Positions 15,001 to 25,600 of a stretch of DNA of 64,000 bases are shown one piece after another. Source of the stretch: Callipepla californica brunnescens (taxonomy: Eukaryota > Chordata > Aves > Galliformes > Odontophoridae). The stretch lies in contig JALIRH010000004.1 in NCBI GenBank assembly GCA_023055505.1, positions 18,719,368 to 18,783,367 on the forward strand. Reading direction: 5' to 3'. Position numbers and translations under genes: made by a program. Positions within the stretch are counted from its first letter, which is position 1; each line of letters begins with the position of its first letter. Below the pieces are notes generated by a model that saw only the letters and a list, made by a program, of their open reading frames with translations, ran no database searches and was not told the origin of the DNA.

Positions 15001-17230
15001 CAAACCACAGAATGCCTTAAAACGTACCAAACACAGGAGCTGGCATGTCGCAGCTCTGCTCCCACACTTACATCAGGAGAAAAGCTTGCAGAAGAGACCA
15101 AGCCACACGTGTCACCACATGGTGAAAGGTCAGAGCAGTCCTTGTCCTCGGGGCCAATGCCCACATCCCGGCAGCATTCCACCAGGGCTCTGGGCCCTGC
15201 ACTGTGCAGAGCACAGCCGTCACCCTGTGCCCACAGCACACAGCCTGCACTGATCACCTGTGCGTCAGCCCTTCGCCCCAGCTCACAAAAAGGGAACCAT
15301 GCCCAGGAAAGCCCTAAGAGGATCACTTTCTTCTTTCCACCTAAGCAACCCCTGGTGCATAATACAGCTCTCCGTGCAGCACGCTTGCCGCAAAGCTTAC
15401 AGCTTTTACATTATATCCAAGTGGAACAGAACTTGCCCATGTTAACAGCCAAGCAGAACAAGGCAGGATTTTAACAGATCTTAGCAACACATATGGGAGA
15501 GATGGCCTAGAGGTGAAGTAGAGGAAACACCCTCAAATACTGGGAAAAAGTTCAAGCTGCTGGCCCTCTCTCTTCCTCTTTTCCCTCACTGCTCACGGCC
15601 TTAACGACCACATGGAAGCCACAACCCAGGCCTGTATGTACACACTGCGGGGGTGACCATGCGAATGCCATTTCTGATCAACAGAAATGAGAAACAGATG
15701 AGTATTTGTAACACACAGGTGCATGATGTACACAAGACAAACCCAAACAGCAAGCTTGTTGAAGAGAGAAGTACAATTCTATCGATGTATATAAAGAAGT
15801 TTTGTTAAAAAAAGGGGTTTTGGCTGAACCATTCCGCAAGCGCAAAGAAAAAGCGGTCTGAAGAAACTGTCATAACCGCAGAACTGCGTCGGAAGGGACC
15901 TTAAGGGGACCTTAAAGGGACCTCATTCCCACGCCGTGCCGCGGGCAGGGCTGCCTCCCCCAGCTCGGGCTGCCCCCGGCGCCAGCCAACCCGGCTCACA
16001 ACACCTGCGCGGATGGGGCACCCGCAGCTCTCCGCGCGGCCGTGCCAGCGCCTCACCGCCCTCTGCGCGAAGGATTTCCTCCCAGCACCCAACCTCAACC
16101 CGCCCCCTCTCAGACGAAGGCCGTTGCCCCGTCCCATCACCATCTGACAGCGGCGTCGCCCCGCGCGAGTTCCCCGTACAGCCCCGGCCGCAAAGCCGCC
16201 CACAGCGGCGCGGCATCGCGGTGCCAGACCCCGCGCTGACGAGGCCCCCGCCGCCGGGCGCCCACACGAGGCCGGGGCGCGGCCACCGTCTCCTCCTCTT
16301 CCTCCTCCTCCCCGCTCTCCCCCCCCGCCCGCCGGCACCTCACGCCCCCGGGCCGGCCGGGCAGCGCCGCGCGGGGGGGCAGTAAGAGCAGAGCGGCCGC
16401 GAGCGCCAGCCCTGCCCCCGCCGCGGCACCCCCGCGGCCCCGCCCGCAGTCCGCACCCCCCCCCCCCCCTCCTCCCCCCGCCGCGCACGCGCCGCCGCCC
16501 CCCGCTCGCACGTGCGCCCGCAGGTGCGCGCCCCCCCCCCCCCCCCCCCACCCTCGTTCCCGACCCCCCCCCGCCCCGTTCGCCTGCGGGGCCCCGGGGC
16601 CGCTGCGCCGCGCTCCGGGCGGGGGAGCGGGGGGAGGTTTGCGGGGGAAGGATGCGGCCCGCCGCGGTCCCGGGGCGCTGCCGGCGGCGGGCGGGGAAGG
16701 GGCTGCGCCTTTAAGAAAAGGCCCGTCCGCCGCCGCCGCCGTCGCCGCTCGGGGAGGGGGGGAGCCGCGGCCCGGCGGGGCGCAGCCCGCCACCGGCCCC
16801 GCGCGTCCTTGCGCGGCCGGCGCGGTGCTCACCTGGGGCGCGGGCCCGGCTGCGGCGCGGCGCCGGCGCTGGGGGTGTCCCCGGGGCTCGCCGCCCCGCT
16901 CGCTCCGCCCGGCCTCTCGCCGCGCGTCGACGGGGCCGCCGCTGCCCGTCTCCTGCCGCGGGGCGCTCCCGGCTCCTGCCTCGCCAAGATGGCGCCCGCG
17001 CTGCTGCTGAGGAGGAGGCGGCGGCTGCGGGCGCTGGGACGGCGGCGGCGGCCACTTTCGCTCACTGAGAGGAGAGGAGCAGGGACACGGGGAGCCATGG
17101 CGGGGGGGAGGAGAGGCGCCATGGCCAGGCCTGAACAATCGAGCTTCGCGCGCCCGCCCGCCGCTCCGGAGCCGCGCCTCGGCCCCGCCGCCTCGCCGGC
17201 GTCGCCGCCGCCGCCGTACGAGCCCCGGGC
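1..17230 (-). CDS. INO80: INO80 chromatin-remodelling ATPase, 5' part of gene
   Basis: INO80 is the catalytic Snf2-family ATPase of the INO80 complex, which slides nucleosomes and edits H2A.Z in transcription, replication and DNA repair in the nucleus. Eleven coding exons (listed separately) join in frame with GT/AG borders to give residues 1-536. The family protein is about 1,550 aa, so the ATPase lobes and C-terminus lie beyond the left edge. Seen: N-terminus MASELGAR; acidic Ser-rich stretch (about 130-165); basic and poly-His segment (about 222-250); DBINO/HSA-type helical region (about 267-401); and the start of the SNF2 N-lobe ([15 protein letters not shown], to 536). The HSA region is where actin-related proteins and YY1 dock in the known complex. 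The 5' end is estimated about 70 bp downstream of a minus-strand CCAAT box at 17301-17306. The whole sequence resembles human INO80 closely as I recall it. Confidence 0.97.
403..612 (-). CDS. INO80: INO80 exon 12 (residues 467-536), start of SNF2 ATPase
   Basis: Encodes [35 protein letters not shown], and then [18 protein letters not shown], the Q-motif/entry of the SNF2 N-lobe. The Walker A motif (GLGKT in the family) should be in the next exon, beyond the left edge. Acceptor CATTTAG, donor GTATCT. Confidence 0.97.
904..971 (-). CDS. INO80: INO80 exon 11 (residues 444-466)
   Basis: A 68-bp exon encoding [20 protein letters not shown], the helical linker between DBINO and the ATPase. Acceptor TTTTCAG. 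The donor GTACGT follows CCCGG. Confidence 0.97.
1191..1386 (-). CDS. INO80: INO80 exon 10 (residues 379-444)
   Basis: Encodes [20 protein letters not shown], which ends DBINO, then the conserved linker [16 protein letters not shown] and [13 protein letters not shown]. Acceptor TTTCAG, donor GTAAGC. Confidence 0.98.
2199..2402 (-). CDS. INO80: INO80 exon 9 (residues 311-378), DBINO
   Basis: A 68-codon exon beginning [17 protein letters not shown]. It contains the [20 protein letters not shown] helix that typifies the HSA/DBINO region of INO80 ATPases. Acceptor TCACTAG, donor GTAAAGC. Confidence 0.98.
3917..3970 (-). CDS. INO80: INO80 exon 8 (residues 293-310), DBINO
   Basis: A 54-bp exon encoding [18 protein letters not shown], part of DBINO. 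The acceptor TTTTTCAG and donor GTAAGTG are near consensus. Because it is symmetrical (18 codons), skipping it would keep the frame. Confidence 0.96.
4836..5050 (-). CDS. INO80: INO80 exon 7 (residues 221-292), start of DBINO
   Basis: Encodes [20 protein letters not shown], a four-His run, [12 protein letters not shown], and then [19 protein letters not shown], which begins the DBINO/HSA region. Acceptor CATTGCAG, donor GTGAGC. In frame with exons 6 and 8. Confidence 0.97.
6320..6440 (-). CDS. INO80: INO80 exon 6 (residues 181-221)
   Basis: Encodes a Gln/Tyr-rich segment ([19 protein letters not shown]) and then [14 protein letters not shown], a lysine-rich run that could serve as a nuclear localisation signal. 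Acceptor CTACTTCAG, donor GTAAAG. Confidence 0.96.
7986..8147 (-). CDS. INO80: INO80 exon 5 (residues 127-180)
   Basis: Encodes a Ser/Asp/Glu-rich acidic patch ([20 protein letters not shown]) followed by a helical [17 protein letters not shown] segment. Acceptor CTTGTTAG, donor GTAAAA. Phase 0 at both ends. Confidence 0.96.
9411..9567 (+). mobile_element. CR1 LINE 3' fragment
   Basis: Ends with GGTTGGACTAGATGATCTT followed by TTTTCTAACGTAATGATCCTATGAT, a diverged form of the canonical avian CR1 3' end. Upstream, AGGTTCAGCTTGGATACCAG is followed directly by GTAGATGTGGCACTGA, implying an internal deletion relative to the consensus. It lies in INO80 intron 4, antisense to the gene. Confidence 0.9.
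9772..9839 (-). CDS. INO80: INO80 exon 4 (residues 104-126)
   Basis: A short exon encoding a basic segment that includes [15 protein letters not shown]. Acceptor AAACAG, donor GTAAGA. It fuses in frame to exons 3 and 5. Confidence 0.95.
9936..10102 (-). CDS. INO80: INO80 exon 3 (residues 48-104)
   Basis: Encodes [18 protein letters not shown] and a KEEPPN motif, a disordered acidic N-terminal stretch. The acceptor is TTCTTGCAG and the donor GTAGTC. It enters in phase 2 and leaves in phase 1, agreeing with both neighbours. Confidence 0.95.
10974..11159 (-). CDS. INO80: INO80 exon 2, start codon exon (residues 1-48)
   Basis: The ATG is at 11116-11114 and opens [11 protein letters not shown], matching the known INO80 N-terminus. 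The exon continues through [13 protein letters not shown] and [14 protein letters not shown] to a GTAATA donor. Two acceptors are plausible: one just after 11159 (CTCTCAACAG) and one after 11200 (TTCTTCTCAG). Both leave the same start codon. A 48-codon uORF (11135 down to 10989) overlaps the start in another frame. Confidence 0.95.
10989..11135 (-). other. uORF overlapping the INO80 start codon
   Basis: A 48-codon ORF opens 19 nt upstream of the INO80 ATG, in a different frame, and ends inside exon 2 (stop at 10991-10989). Both start contexts are weak at -3 (T); the main ATG has G at +4. If translated, it would compete with the main start. Confidence 0.5.
11201..15880 (-). other. INO80 intron 1 body
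   Basis: No INO80 coding exon is seen here. The stretch contains an A-rich tract near 14949-14965, a 50-codon minus-strand ORF preceded by an acceptor (13472-13624, separate entry), and a 180-codon plus-strand ORF at 14932-15474 that I regard as chance. Confidence 0.6.
13472..13624 (-). other. unidentified 50-codon ORF in INO80 intron 1
   Basis: Opens [14 protein letters not shown], is Lys/Glu-rich ([13 protein letters not shown]) and ends RPAGS before a TAG. A good-looking acceptor (GTGTGCTTTCAG) lies about 20 nt upstream of the ATG on the same strand, so it could sit in an alternative INO80 5' exon, or be a relic of a retrocopy. I do not recognise the protein; no clear donor follows. Confidence 0.25.
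15889..16143 (-). mobile_element. CR1 fragment inside the INO80 CpG island
   Basis: The plus strand reads like a reversed CR1 3' region: GGAAGGGACCTTAA, then a GGGCAGGGCTGCCTCCC-like stretch, GGATGGGGCACCC, then CTCACCGCCCTCTGCG and GATTTCCTCCCAGCA, in the order of the CR1 consensus. The copy is unusually CpG-rich and lacks the terminal ATTCTATGA-type repeat. It lies in INO80 intron 1, in the same sense as the gene. Assignment is from memory of the consensus. Confidence 0.75.
16456..16549. repeat. poly(C)/poly(G) tracts in INO80 intron 1
   Basis: A run of 14 C (16456-16469) and one of 19 C (16531-16549) on the plus strand give G14 and G19 in the INO80 RNA sense, about 300-380 nt after the first donor. 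Such tracts can form G-quadruplexes or R-loops and are hard to assemble, so lengths may be inexact. Confidence 0.8.
16833..17230 (-). other. INO80: INO80 exon 1 (noncoding 5' UTR exon, TSS estimated)
   Basis: The 3' border is a strong donor (CCCAG|GTGAGCACC read on the minus strand). It sits inside the CpG island and has no ATG-started frame joined to exon 2. A YY1-type motif lies within it at 16984-16994. The right edge is a guess from a CCAAT box further upstream, so it may be wrong by 100-200 bp. Confidence 0.6.
16984..16994 (+). promoter_or_regulatory. YY1-type motif in INO80 exon 1
   Basis: CCAAGATGGCG matches the YY1 core AAGATGGCG. YY1-binding promoters typically carry it just downstream of the TSS, as here. 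YY1 is itself a known partner of the INO80 complex, so this may be a feedback site (inference). Confidence 0.6.
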
Positions 17231-17529
17231 CCGCGCCGCGGGCGGCGGCCCTGCGCGTAGCCCGCGGGGGGTCCGCGTCCATCGATGCGCTCCTCGGGCC
17301 GATTGGTAGAGTCTGGCGGTGACGGAAATTGCCGAAGGGATTCGGGCGAAGCGGCCGGGCGAGCCGGCGAGTCTCGCGCGAGGCGGGGGCAGATCTCGCG
17401 ATGTCTGCGGCGGGAGGCGGATGCACACCGGAAGTGGCGTGTGCTCGCCCTTGAGCCGCCGGAAGGGCGGTGGGGCTGCGGCCGTAGCGAGGCGTTCAGT
17501 TCCTGAAGGAATTAACGACGAATGAGACG

Positions 17530-19640
17530 GCGCCGGCCTGAGCGGGATTACGAGGGCACGGTGCACTGAAAGGACTGCGGGCTGCAGCTGTCGGTGCGGC
17601 TATCTCCCAGAAACCATTAACTAGCACCAGTAGGCAGCACGTTAATGATTTCAGTACGTTAATGATTTGCAGTGCCTGCCTGGAGGCGGCGGTTTGTACC
17701 TCTCCACTACGTCCTCTGGCACCGTACCAGAAAGTATATGGTAGCACGACAGCTCGGAAACAAAAAACAAGACTGCTAATACCTCCCCCCCAAAATTCCC
17801 TCCAGTTGTCCTCAACTGCACACATCCTTAACTGCACCCAACAGTCACAGAAGTGCACAACTTTGCCCCACATTACTACTACGCTTAGAAAAATGAGCCA
17901 TACCAAGCACAAGCAGAGAGTAACAGAGAGAATTTAAAAATACTTTCTGAAGTCTTACTTCCTTCTCCTTTAAAAAGATCGTTCTCACTCTAATGCATCA
18001 AGTCTGCCCCAACCTACTTCCTTTCTTCACACCACTGGCCAAAGACAACAAGGGAAAGCTGCAGTCCTGTTTACCAGGGGAAGATTTTGCTGTAGTAACA
18101 TAGTAGCACAGATGTAGCCCCTATCTGAAAATCCTTATTCTTTAGTTGTATTATTCTAACCAGAACATCGTTTCTCCTGGAAGAGTCCAGGTGTGCATCT
18201 CATTCTGTTCATATGCTGTGTAAGGGCACTCTACATTTGTTCCTCTACACCCCAGACTCAGCACCTTCACATCCAACCCTGCAACTTTCCTCATTTTTCT
18301 GTAATGGGACTGGATGGGCCCAAGTGATTTCAGTTCTGGAAACACACTGCAAGGACTTCTGTGCTGGCTCTGAAGACCCTGCATATTTCATGTCACACCT
18401 CACTGACTTGTGGGAACCCATCACTGCTTAAAGAAAGCCTTGCTCCGGATGAACAACATCACATAGTCCAGTGCTGAGAAGAGGCCCAAACCAGCATCTC
18501 CTAGTAGATCAAATCAAACAAGTCTCAATCTCCACATGAAAAGTTGTAAGAAACATTTCAAACTGGTTTTATTTTTCTAGTGAACCAAGGCAAAGGAACT
18601 ATACAGTTTAATTACAAAATATGTTAAACATTAAAAAAAAGTGCACTGACAAAAAGCAAACCTTCAAATGTCTTTCTGCCTCTTTCAGAAATAAGCAAGT
18701 ACATCCAGAGTTTCAAAAATACTTCAGTACCTCTGGTCTGGTATTTCAGTGAGTACGAGAACAAGCAAGCACACTGGAAATAAATAAATTTTGTCTTTAT
18801 ATCTTATTGTTCTTGAGGAAAATGCTAAACATTGTTTACACTGAATTAACTGCTTTCCCCCACTTGTAGAACAGACACGTTTCTGTATACACACATTACT
18901 TTAACTGTCTTATCTATGAATCTGACATAGTAGTGCTGACAGAGGTGGGCTGCAACTTTATAAGCAGAATGCTGTGTTTGCCAGATCGCATACAATAGCT
19001 CTGACGTGGCAGAAAAGAGCCTTTTTTTATCTATACACTTCTGCTGTTTTTGCAGCACTGCAGCTCAGTAGGGTGTGATCCTTCACACTCTCCTATGCAA
19101 GACTTGTACATCTATGCCAAGAGACTTACATATCTATAAACCAAGCCTGCATGGCTGGCCAGAACTTTCAATTATTTTTTTTAAGATAAGAACTTTTCCA
19201 AGCAAACCCTCTCTTGTCTCAATGAACAGGGACCTCACAAGCTCCCTCATTCACGTGTTGGTTTGGGTGAGTTTTACATACCTGCAACAGTTGTAAACAA
19301 CAAAAGAACCAATGACATTTAAAACAACGGACTGACAAAATAAATTAGAAGAAAAAGTCAAAAACAGCTCATTGGAAAAAAAAAAAACAAAAAACCTCAA
19401 AATAGATCCTAAGAAGTCAGTAATTTAGGATTAGAGAGACCATCAATATTTCCCTTCAACAATCTGCTCACCTGTCCTTGTAAAGAGAGGAATTTTTGTT
19501 TGGTGCTTCTGCATGAGGAATAGCTCCATCTCATTCTTTGCAAGTCCTCAATTACAATAACACAAGCTTATCAAGTTACCTGTACTGAAGATTTTTACAG
19601 CCAACCTGAGGTTGGTTTGAGGTTCTCGTACAGACTTGGC
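17530..19640. other. INO80-EXD1 intergenic region
   Basis: AT-richer sequence between the INO80 promoter and the estimated EXD1 cleavage site. I see no exon, RNA gene or clear repeat. Both neighbours read leftward, so EXD1 transcription ends about 2 kb upstream of the INO80 promoter. Confidence 0.6.
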
Positions 19641-22600
19641 ACTCATTTTGGATTTTTCTTTCTTTTATTGACAATATAGATCCTGACTGTTGAAGGATGC
19701 AGTTTGACACGCTGCTTCATTTGGGGGGAAGATAGTCCCTGTCATCCCTGTGGGTTTCACCCTTCTGTGGATTTCTCTCATTTAATTCTATGACTGGTCT
19801 GATCAAAAGGCCATCCTCATTTATTCTGTAGTCCTTCACTGCTTTCTCTCTTCGTAGCTTCCTGTCATCTGCAAGCTGACGCAGCTCCTTTGGCAGCTCC
19901 ATGCAAGTGGGCTGATAAGGAAAAAAGAAAAGAAATAGAAATTAAAAAAAAAAATACATATGCATACACATGCTCTACTTTTGTTGGTACCAGATAAGAG
20001 CTTCCTCTGAGATTAGACAATGAAACAGAACAATCATTTTTTAGTACATCTCCAGCATGAATTAACTACCTGCTTATACAAACACTATCTCAGGGAAAAA
20101 AAAAGACTCCATCCTTTCTCTCAAAGGCAACCTAAAGGGAAAAGTATTAGACCTACTTTACTGTTTAATCCTCTATTATGCAGATCTTCAGGATTTAAGT
20201 GATATTTTGCATATGGGATTAAGATTACTCCAGAGATCTTTTGCACTACAATGTCATAAAGCCCCAAAACACTTATGAACAGTTCAGGCTTCCTTGCAGG
20301 AACCACTGCAAAGGCACTTCTGACTTTTCTTCAAAATCATAGTACTTCTATTCTAAATCAACAAACAAGTCTCACATAGAAGAAGTCAACAGTTTACAAA
20401 CCAATGGAACAGCTGCTTAGGAAATTAAAGGAGATGCACTTCTTAGCATGGTTCTTCTGAGCGGTTCATGAAATACTATTCAGAACATTACATTCAAGGA
20501 ACTGCTATAATTTAATAATGACTGCAGTGCTCACTGTGTTTGCAAAAACATCAAAAAAATCACCACTGCTCTCATCCATATAAAGGGGAAATCATATAAA
20601 TAAGAAAGCTTGATAACAATTAGTAAAAAACAGCCAAACAAATTCAATCCTAGCAAGTAGCATAGAGACAGCTTCAAAATAACATAAAGGCAGCACAGAG
20701 TAAACATTACTTAACAGCAAAATGTCACAGAAAGCAAAAGGAAACCGGCCGGACTGCAGAGCAAGGCAACAGAGACTATTCAGCAACCATCCCTCAGTAG
20801 AGGGAAAGTCACAGCCAAACAAAGACAATAAGGATGAAGTTGCAGAGCAAATGAAAGAGAGGCTAGAAAAATAAACTATTAATATTTAGCAAAAGTTTAA
20901 GAAAGTTTTTAAAAGTTGTTTTCTTTAAACTCCAAAAGCTCATAAAACATCATCCCTAAGGTTGATCTTTTGAGCAAAGCAACAGCCAGAACCCAAAAAC
21001 ATCATGGGAACAAATGCAACATTTTCTCTGCCCTGTATGTAACACTGAAAGATGTAGCAATTCCCTGCATAAATCATTTGTTACATACCTACAGTGTTTC
21101 AGATCATGGTATAAATATTTGTACCAATAATTTAAACAAACAGCAAGGTGCATGTCACTGGAGATTCCTGGCAAGAAGCTGAAATCACCGAACAAGCAAC
21201 TCTAGCAACTTGCTTAAAGCCTGCCCTGATACTCACAGATGGGAAGATGGTGAACATTTAAAGAAGGTCCTCAGGAAGATACAGACAGCTACACCTTGCT
21301 AAATCAGATTCCCCTTTGAGCTCACTGGCAGGAACACTAAGAGCAGAGTGAATACATATACAGGTACAATACACCAGGAAATAGTTACGACAGCTTTTGT
21401 AAAGGGAAGGTATACCTCTCAAAACCCAGACATTTGCACAGATTCAGAGGAAGGCCAAACAGTACAGAGATAATTACAGAAAAGAAAAGCAGAGCCCTTC
21501 CTTGAAAAGCCCATCAGAATTTACATCCAGCTTCCTAAATGCCACAGTATCCTACAGTGAGAGGTAACCCACTCAAAATGCTGCACTTCTGCAAGTGTAT
21601 TTGCTTCTCAACAGACTGATTCCCAGGCAGCACTTCCTCCTTTGAATTTAAGTCCTACACATCAGAATGCAGAAGTATTCCAAAGCACCTAACCTCACAC
21701 AACACACATTTACAAGAAGTTCTTTTCTAGGGACAGAGCTATAGAGGCACAGAAGCCCATAACTTCATGTCTGCATCCATGAGGAGAACAATTACTCCTG
21801 TTAGAAAGTCACACTGGAAATAAAAGAAACAACGTAAATCTTCAGGTTGGGAAGTCCAGGCTGAGTTCTGGCTTAGTGGAAGAGTGAAGATTATCACTTT
21901 GAGAAAGATGTAGAAGAGTGCAGCTGAGGATTTTGATAATGAAGTACTGTAGTTCAGAATTTACTGTTTCATAGCTGTTTTGAGGGTAGAACATTAGGCG
22001 ATAAGGAAGAAATGTCCTCTACTCAGAAGATTCAAATACTCCCTGCAAGTGATGACACACCAAACCACAGAAAGCACCAACATACAGGGATATCTACAAC
22101 TGAGGATCAATGAGATGCCTTTCCTTTTCATTGGCTGTGGGGCAATTCTCCTGCAACAAGTGTGCTGCATTATCATATTTTTTGGCTGCTGTGGTCACTG
22201 GAAATCCCTTACTGTTCTAACAACTGCTGACAGAACACTTGACACCCATATTTTCTGTAACTCTTTCACAAAAGGAGCTCTTGTCCATGGATTTGCATCA
22301 TGTCACCTTCACAGCACATGGCCTATGACCTGGCTGTACCAGGACATCTTCTGTTACTGCAGAAACAGCTATCAAGTGACAGAAGACTGTGCTAGGCCAT
22401 TCAGAAGCAAGGTGGGAGGAAGCCTTGCTGGAAAGGCTGCCCAGAAACACCCTGGTTCTTTGCCATTTCCAGCAGAACATCAGGAAAAAAAAATGGGAAG
22501 AAAATATGGATGAAACCTCAATTGAAACCAGCACTACAACTGGTGACAGTTGCATTTGCTCATGAAAATTACAATCTCTGTGTCAAAGATTCTCTTACAC

Positions 22601-25600
22601 GCTACTTGCACAAAACTGCTACTCATTCTGGTTTTATCACTGCAAAAGCTATAAAAACTCGTGGATTCATTTTTATTTGTACCAGCTTATCCATAGCCTC
22701 TGATAATCTAGGACTTTGTTCTCATCAAATTCTTCACAAAAACTTTACAATAAGGAAAAGCACCAGCTTCTGGTGAAATGAGCCGCAACAAAACAAGCTC
22801 ACTCACTAGCAGTTACGAATTTTCAAGAAACAATGAAAATTAGGCACCGGTAACTGCAATTATGCAGAAGTCCAAAACCAATCACTCCTGAGTATATCCT
22901 AAAGCCATCCGGATGTTCTGATCTGGCACGAGTTCTGCAGTTAGCCAAAAAGTGCTTTTTGTATTCTGCCACTACTGGAGCCTATCAGAGTACACAGGAA
23001 ATTCACACTGAAGAGATTTCCCCAGAAAATTGACTACAGAGACTTGGGGACTCAGAGGCCCAAAGAACAGCAAGGATAATTATATTCATCGTCTTTATTC
23101 TTTCCTGTCTTTCCTCAAGTCTTACTACATGAACAAACCCAAAAAGGCAACTGAGCAGGCTTGGCTTTCCTCCACGAGAATGTAAACTCACTTTTTTTTC
23201 CTGCTGTTTCTGAAATTAGGAACAACAGAGGGTCTTATTCAGTCTGCTCCCAGAGGCAGAATTCCCCCGTTGATTTCTTCACTAAAGGCACTGAAAAAGA
23301 CCACACCAATACACCGTCTCTTTGATTTGCACAAAACTGTTCTTTCCGTTAGCAAAGAAAGTTGAGCTCCTCAATCAAGAAATCCCACACCTCTCCCCAT
23401 GTAAAGACGACCAAGGGATTACAAAAAAGTCCAGCACTACACAAAAGCCACTCCAAGATATCTGGATGTGTATTTATGAGACAACAGTACTGGACCTACG
23501 TAACTAAAAATGAGCAATATTACCTGGCTTTATTTTTTTAGATAACTCAGAAGAGAGGAAACTGGGAAGAAATAAAAATCATTTTGCAACTAAAGACAGC
23601 ATTTCTCAAAAACAAGTATATTCAAAATAACTCAGCAGTAACGATGACATGACTGGAGAAAAATAGAACAAGTTCTGGGGAGTAATGTCTCCTACCAAAA
23701 TAAAGCAACTCTGGCAACTCCAGATAACACCACTTCACAGCTGCCTGTCTCTTTTCATGTCCACACCCACCCACCATCCCCTGAGCCCAGAAGCTCTGTC
23801 TCAGACTACAACTAGCAGAATGTATATATGCCCGTGCCTTGAGGGCTGTAGCTCACCATCGGCAACATAAAATTAAGGTGGATTTATGCTAACAGACTGA
23901 TGTGAAAAGCAGCTAAACAGATGTAGATACCATCACTCCTGCTACTGAGCACCAAAAGCAAGATGTGTGGCAGAAAGCCGGGTGTACATCTGCAGAAGAG
24001 GAAGCGACTTTAATTAGGTCTTCCAGAATTTATCCATATGAACCTTAGATAATTTCACTGAACTGAGAAACAAGCTAGGACATTCCTACCTTTATGCTCC
24101 CAAGGTGATCCTCAGATTCATTCTGTGAAGTATTTAAGTAAGCATGTACCACAGCTGTGAAGTCCGACATTAAGTTATCCATTAGAGATGAGTGGAGTAG
24201 CAGAAGGTACATAGCCTTCAGAGCAAGTACTTGAAGCAGAGAAGCTGGAAGGGGTCTCAAGAACCACATATCAGGATTCTCCTGTGCATCCTAATGCAAA
24301 CACAGAGTATTTAAGTAGTAACAATTATAACAAAGCTTTTCATCACATTCCTCTGCTGCTGGATCTCCAGATTCCAATAGCTACTTCAGAGCTACTGAAG
24401 GCTTACAGATTCTAAGGTCATCTGCGTACAACCCTGCAGGTATCAGAGAAGTTTGGAAAGAGGAATTGTTTAAAAAACAGCAACATGAAAAAACAATGTA
24501 CATCTATTCCAGTATTTAATGCTAGATTCCCTCTCACCCATCTGTCTGAAACTAGGTAAGATTCTTCAGATATGGCAAATGCCACTGAACCACTACTCTA
24601 AATTTTCAACACTAGTAGCACCAGCATCAAGTTCCCTCTTCCCCTACTTGACTCAGGATTGATCTTAACCAATCTGTTGCTGGACTAGGTTTCAGAATTG
24701 TTTCGGGTACTGTAATATACTTGACTATTCTTACCAGTTACACATTATCTCTATTGCACAAGTTTTGTGTTTCTTCAATCCCCTGTTTCAAATGAACTAT
24801 TAGGAAATCCTAGCAATACTAGAAATACCGCAGCTGAAGTTTTCATTTGTCTCCCAAAAGACTGTTACAAAACATTCTTAACCACAGCAATCCAGCCACT
24901 AAATAGTGCCACACTCCTAAAAACTAAAATAAAAATCTGTAAAGGGGCAAAGCACAGCTCATAAGTCCGTTTTCAGAAAGTGCCTCACTAGATCACCCAC
25001 CAAATCCATTTGCTGCTTGCACTTCATGGGGATATTCCCTTTGGAAGGTAACTTCAAGTGCTGCATCAGACACTCCTGTAATGTGCAAGTGCGGTGTGGA
25101 AAGAAGCCACCCGTTGCCACTGAGAACTGCAGAACATCGGCAACCTGTGGTTGGTAAGGTATATAACGTAGTTATATTTCAGAACACTGAACTTTTCATT
25201 AGGCTTTTTGCTCTCAGTAGCCAAATGAAGACAAAGAGGAATCTACGGAAAGCCTTTCCAAGGCAGTTACTTTACTCAGAGTCAAGGCAAAGAAGTTCCA
25301 GTCTACACAGATATGCTGCGCTCTTGGGGAAGGCTAGAGAGAGTTTCTGAATAAAAAATGTCAATGCATTCAAGCAAGAAGAGAACTGAAAAATATTTTG
25401 TTATTAACAGTTTAATTAATTTTCAAAATCTAGTCTGAACCAACAAGGTTATAAAGTAAATCTAACAAGGAAAACAACGTTTTAGTTCTCATTCTGAAAA
25501 TCTTACACTGCATGCTAATGGCTTGGATTCAGAGCAGGAACAGACAACCACGTGCTAAAAAATAGTTTATGTGCATGCGTGGAGCCAGAGAGCAACACTG

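Larger units (their letters stand above)
15880..17530. promoter_or_regulatory. INO80: CpG island and promoter of INO80
   Basis: A very GC- and CpG-rich block around the noncoding first exon. Visible elements are a minus-strand CCAAT (17301-17306), an ETS/GABP-type ACCGGAAGT (17427-17435), a second GCCGGAAG near 17457, TCTCGCG elements (17372-17381 and 17394-17401), and a YY1-type CCAAGATGGCG (16984-16994). There is no TATA box. This is a typical housekeeping promoter; divergent transcription to the right is possible but no plus-strand gene is seen. Confidence 0.85.

Noticed and set aside
14932..15474. 180-codon plus-strand ORF in INO80 intron 1
   Set aside because: It starts in a Lys/poly(A) tract, has no recognisable domain, and overlaps equally long frames on the other strand. 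A chance ORF is the simplest reading.
15901..17426. Several overlapping long ORFs (up to 429 codons) on both strands in the INO80 CpG island
   Set aside because: They are Pro/Arg/Gly/Ala-rich, overlap in many frames, and cross the INO80 first exon donor and the CR1 fragment. They reflect GC-rich sequence with few stops.
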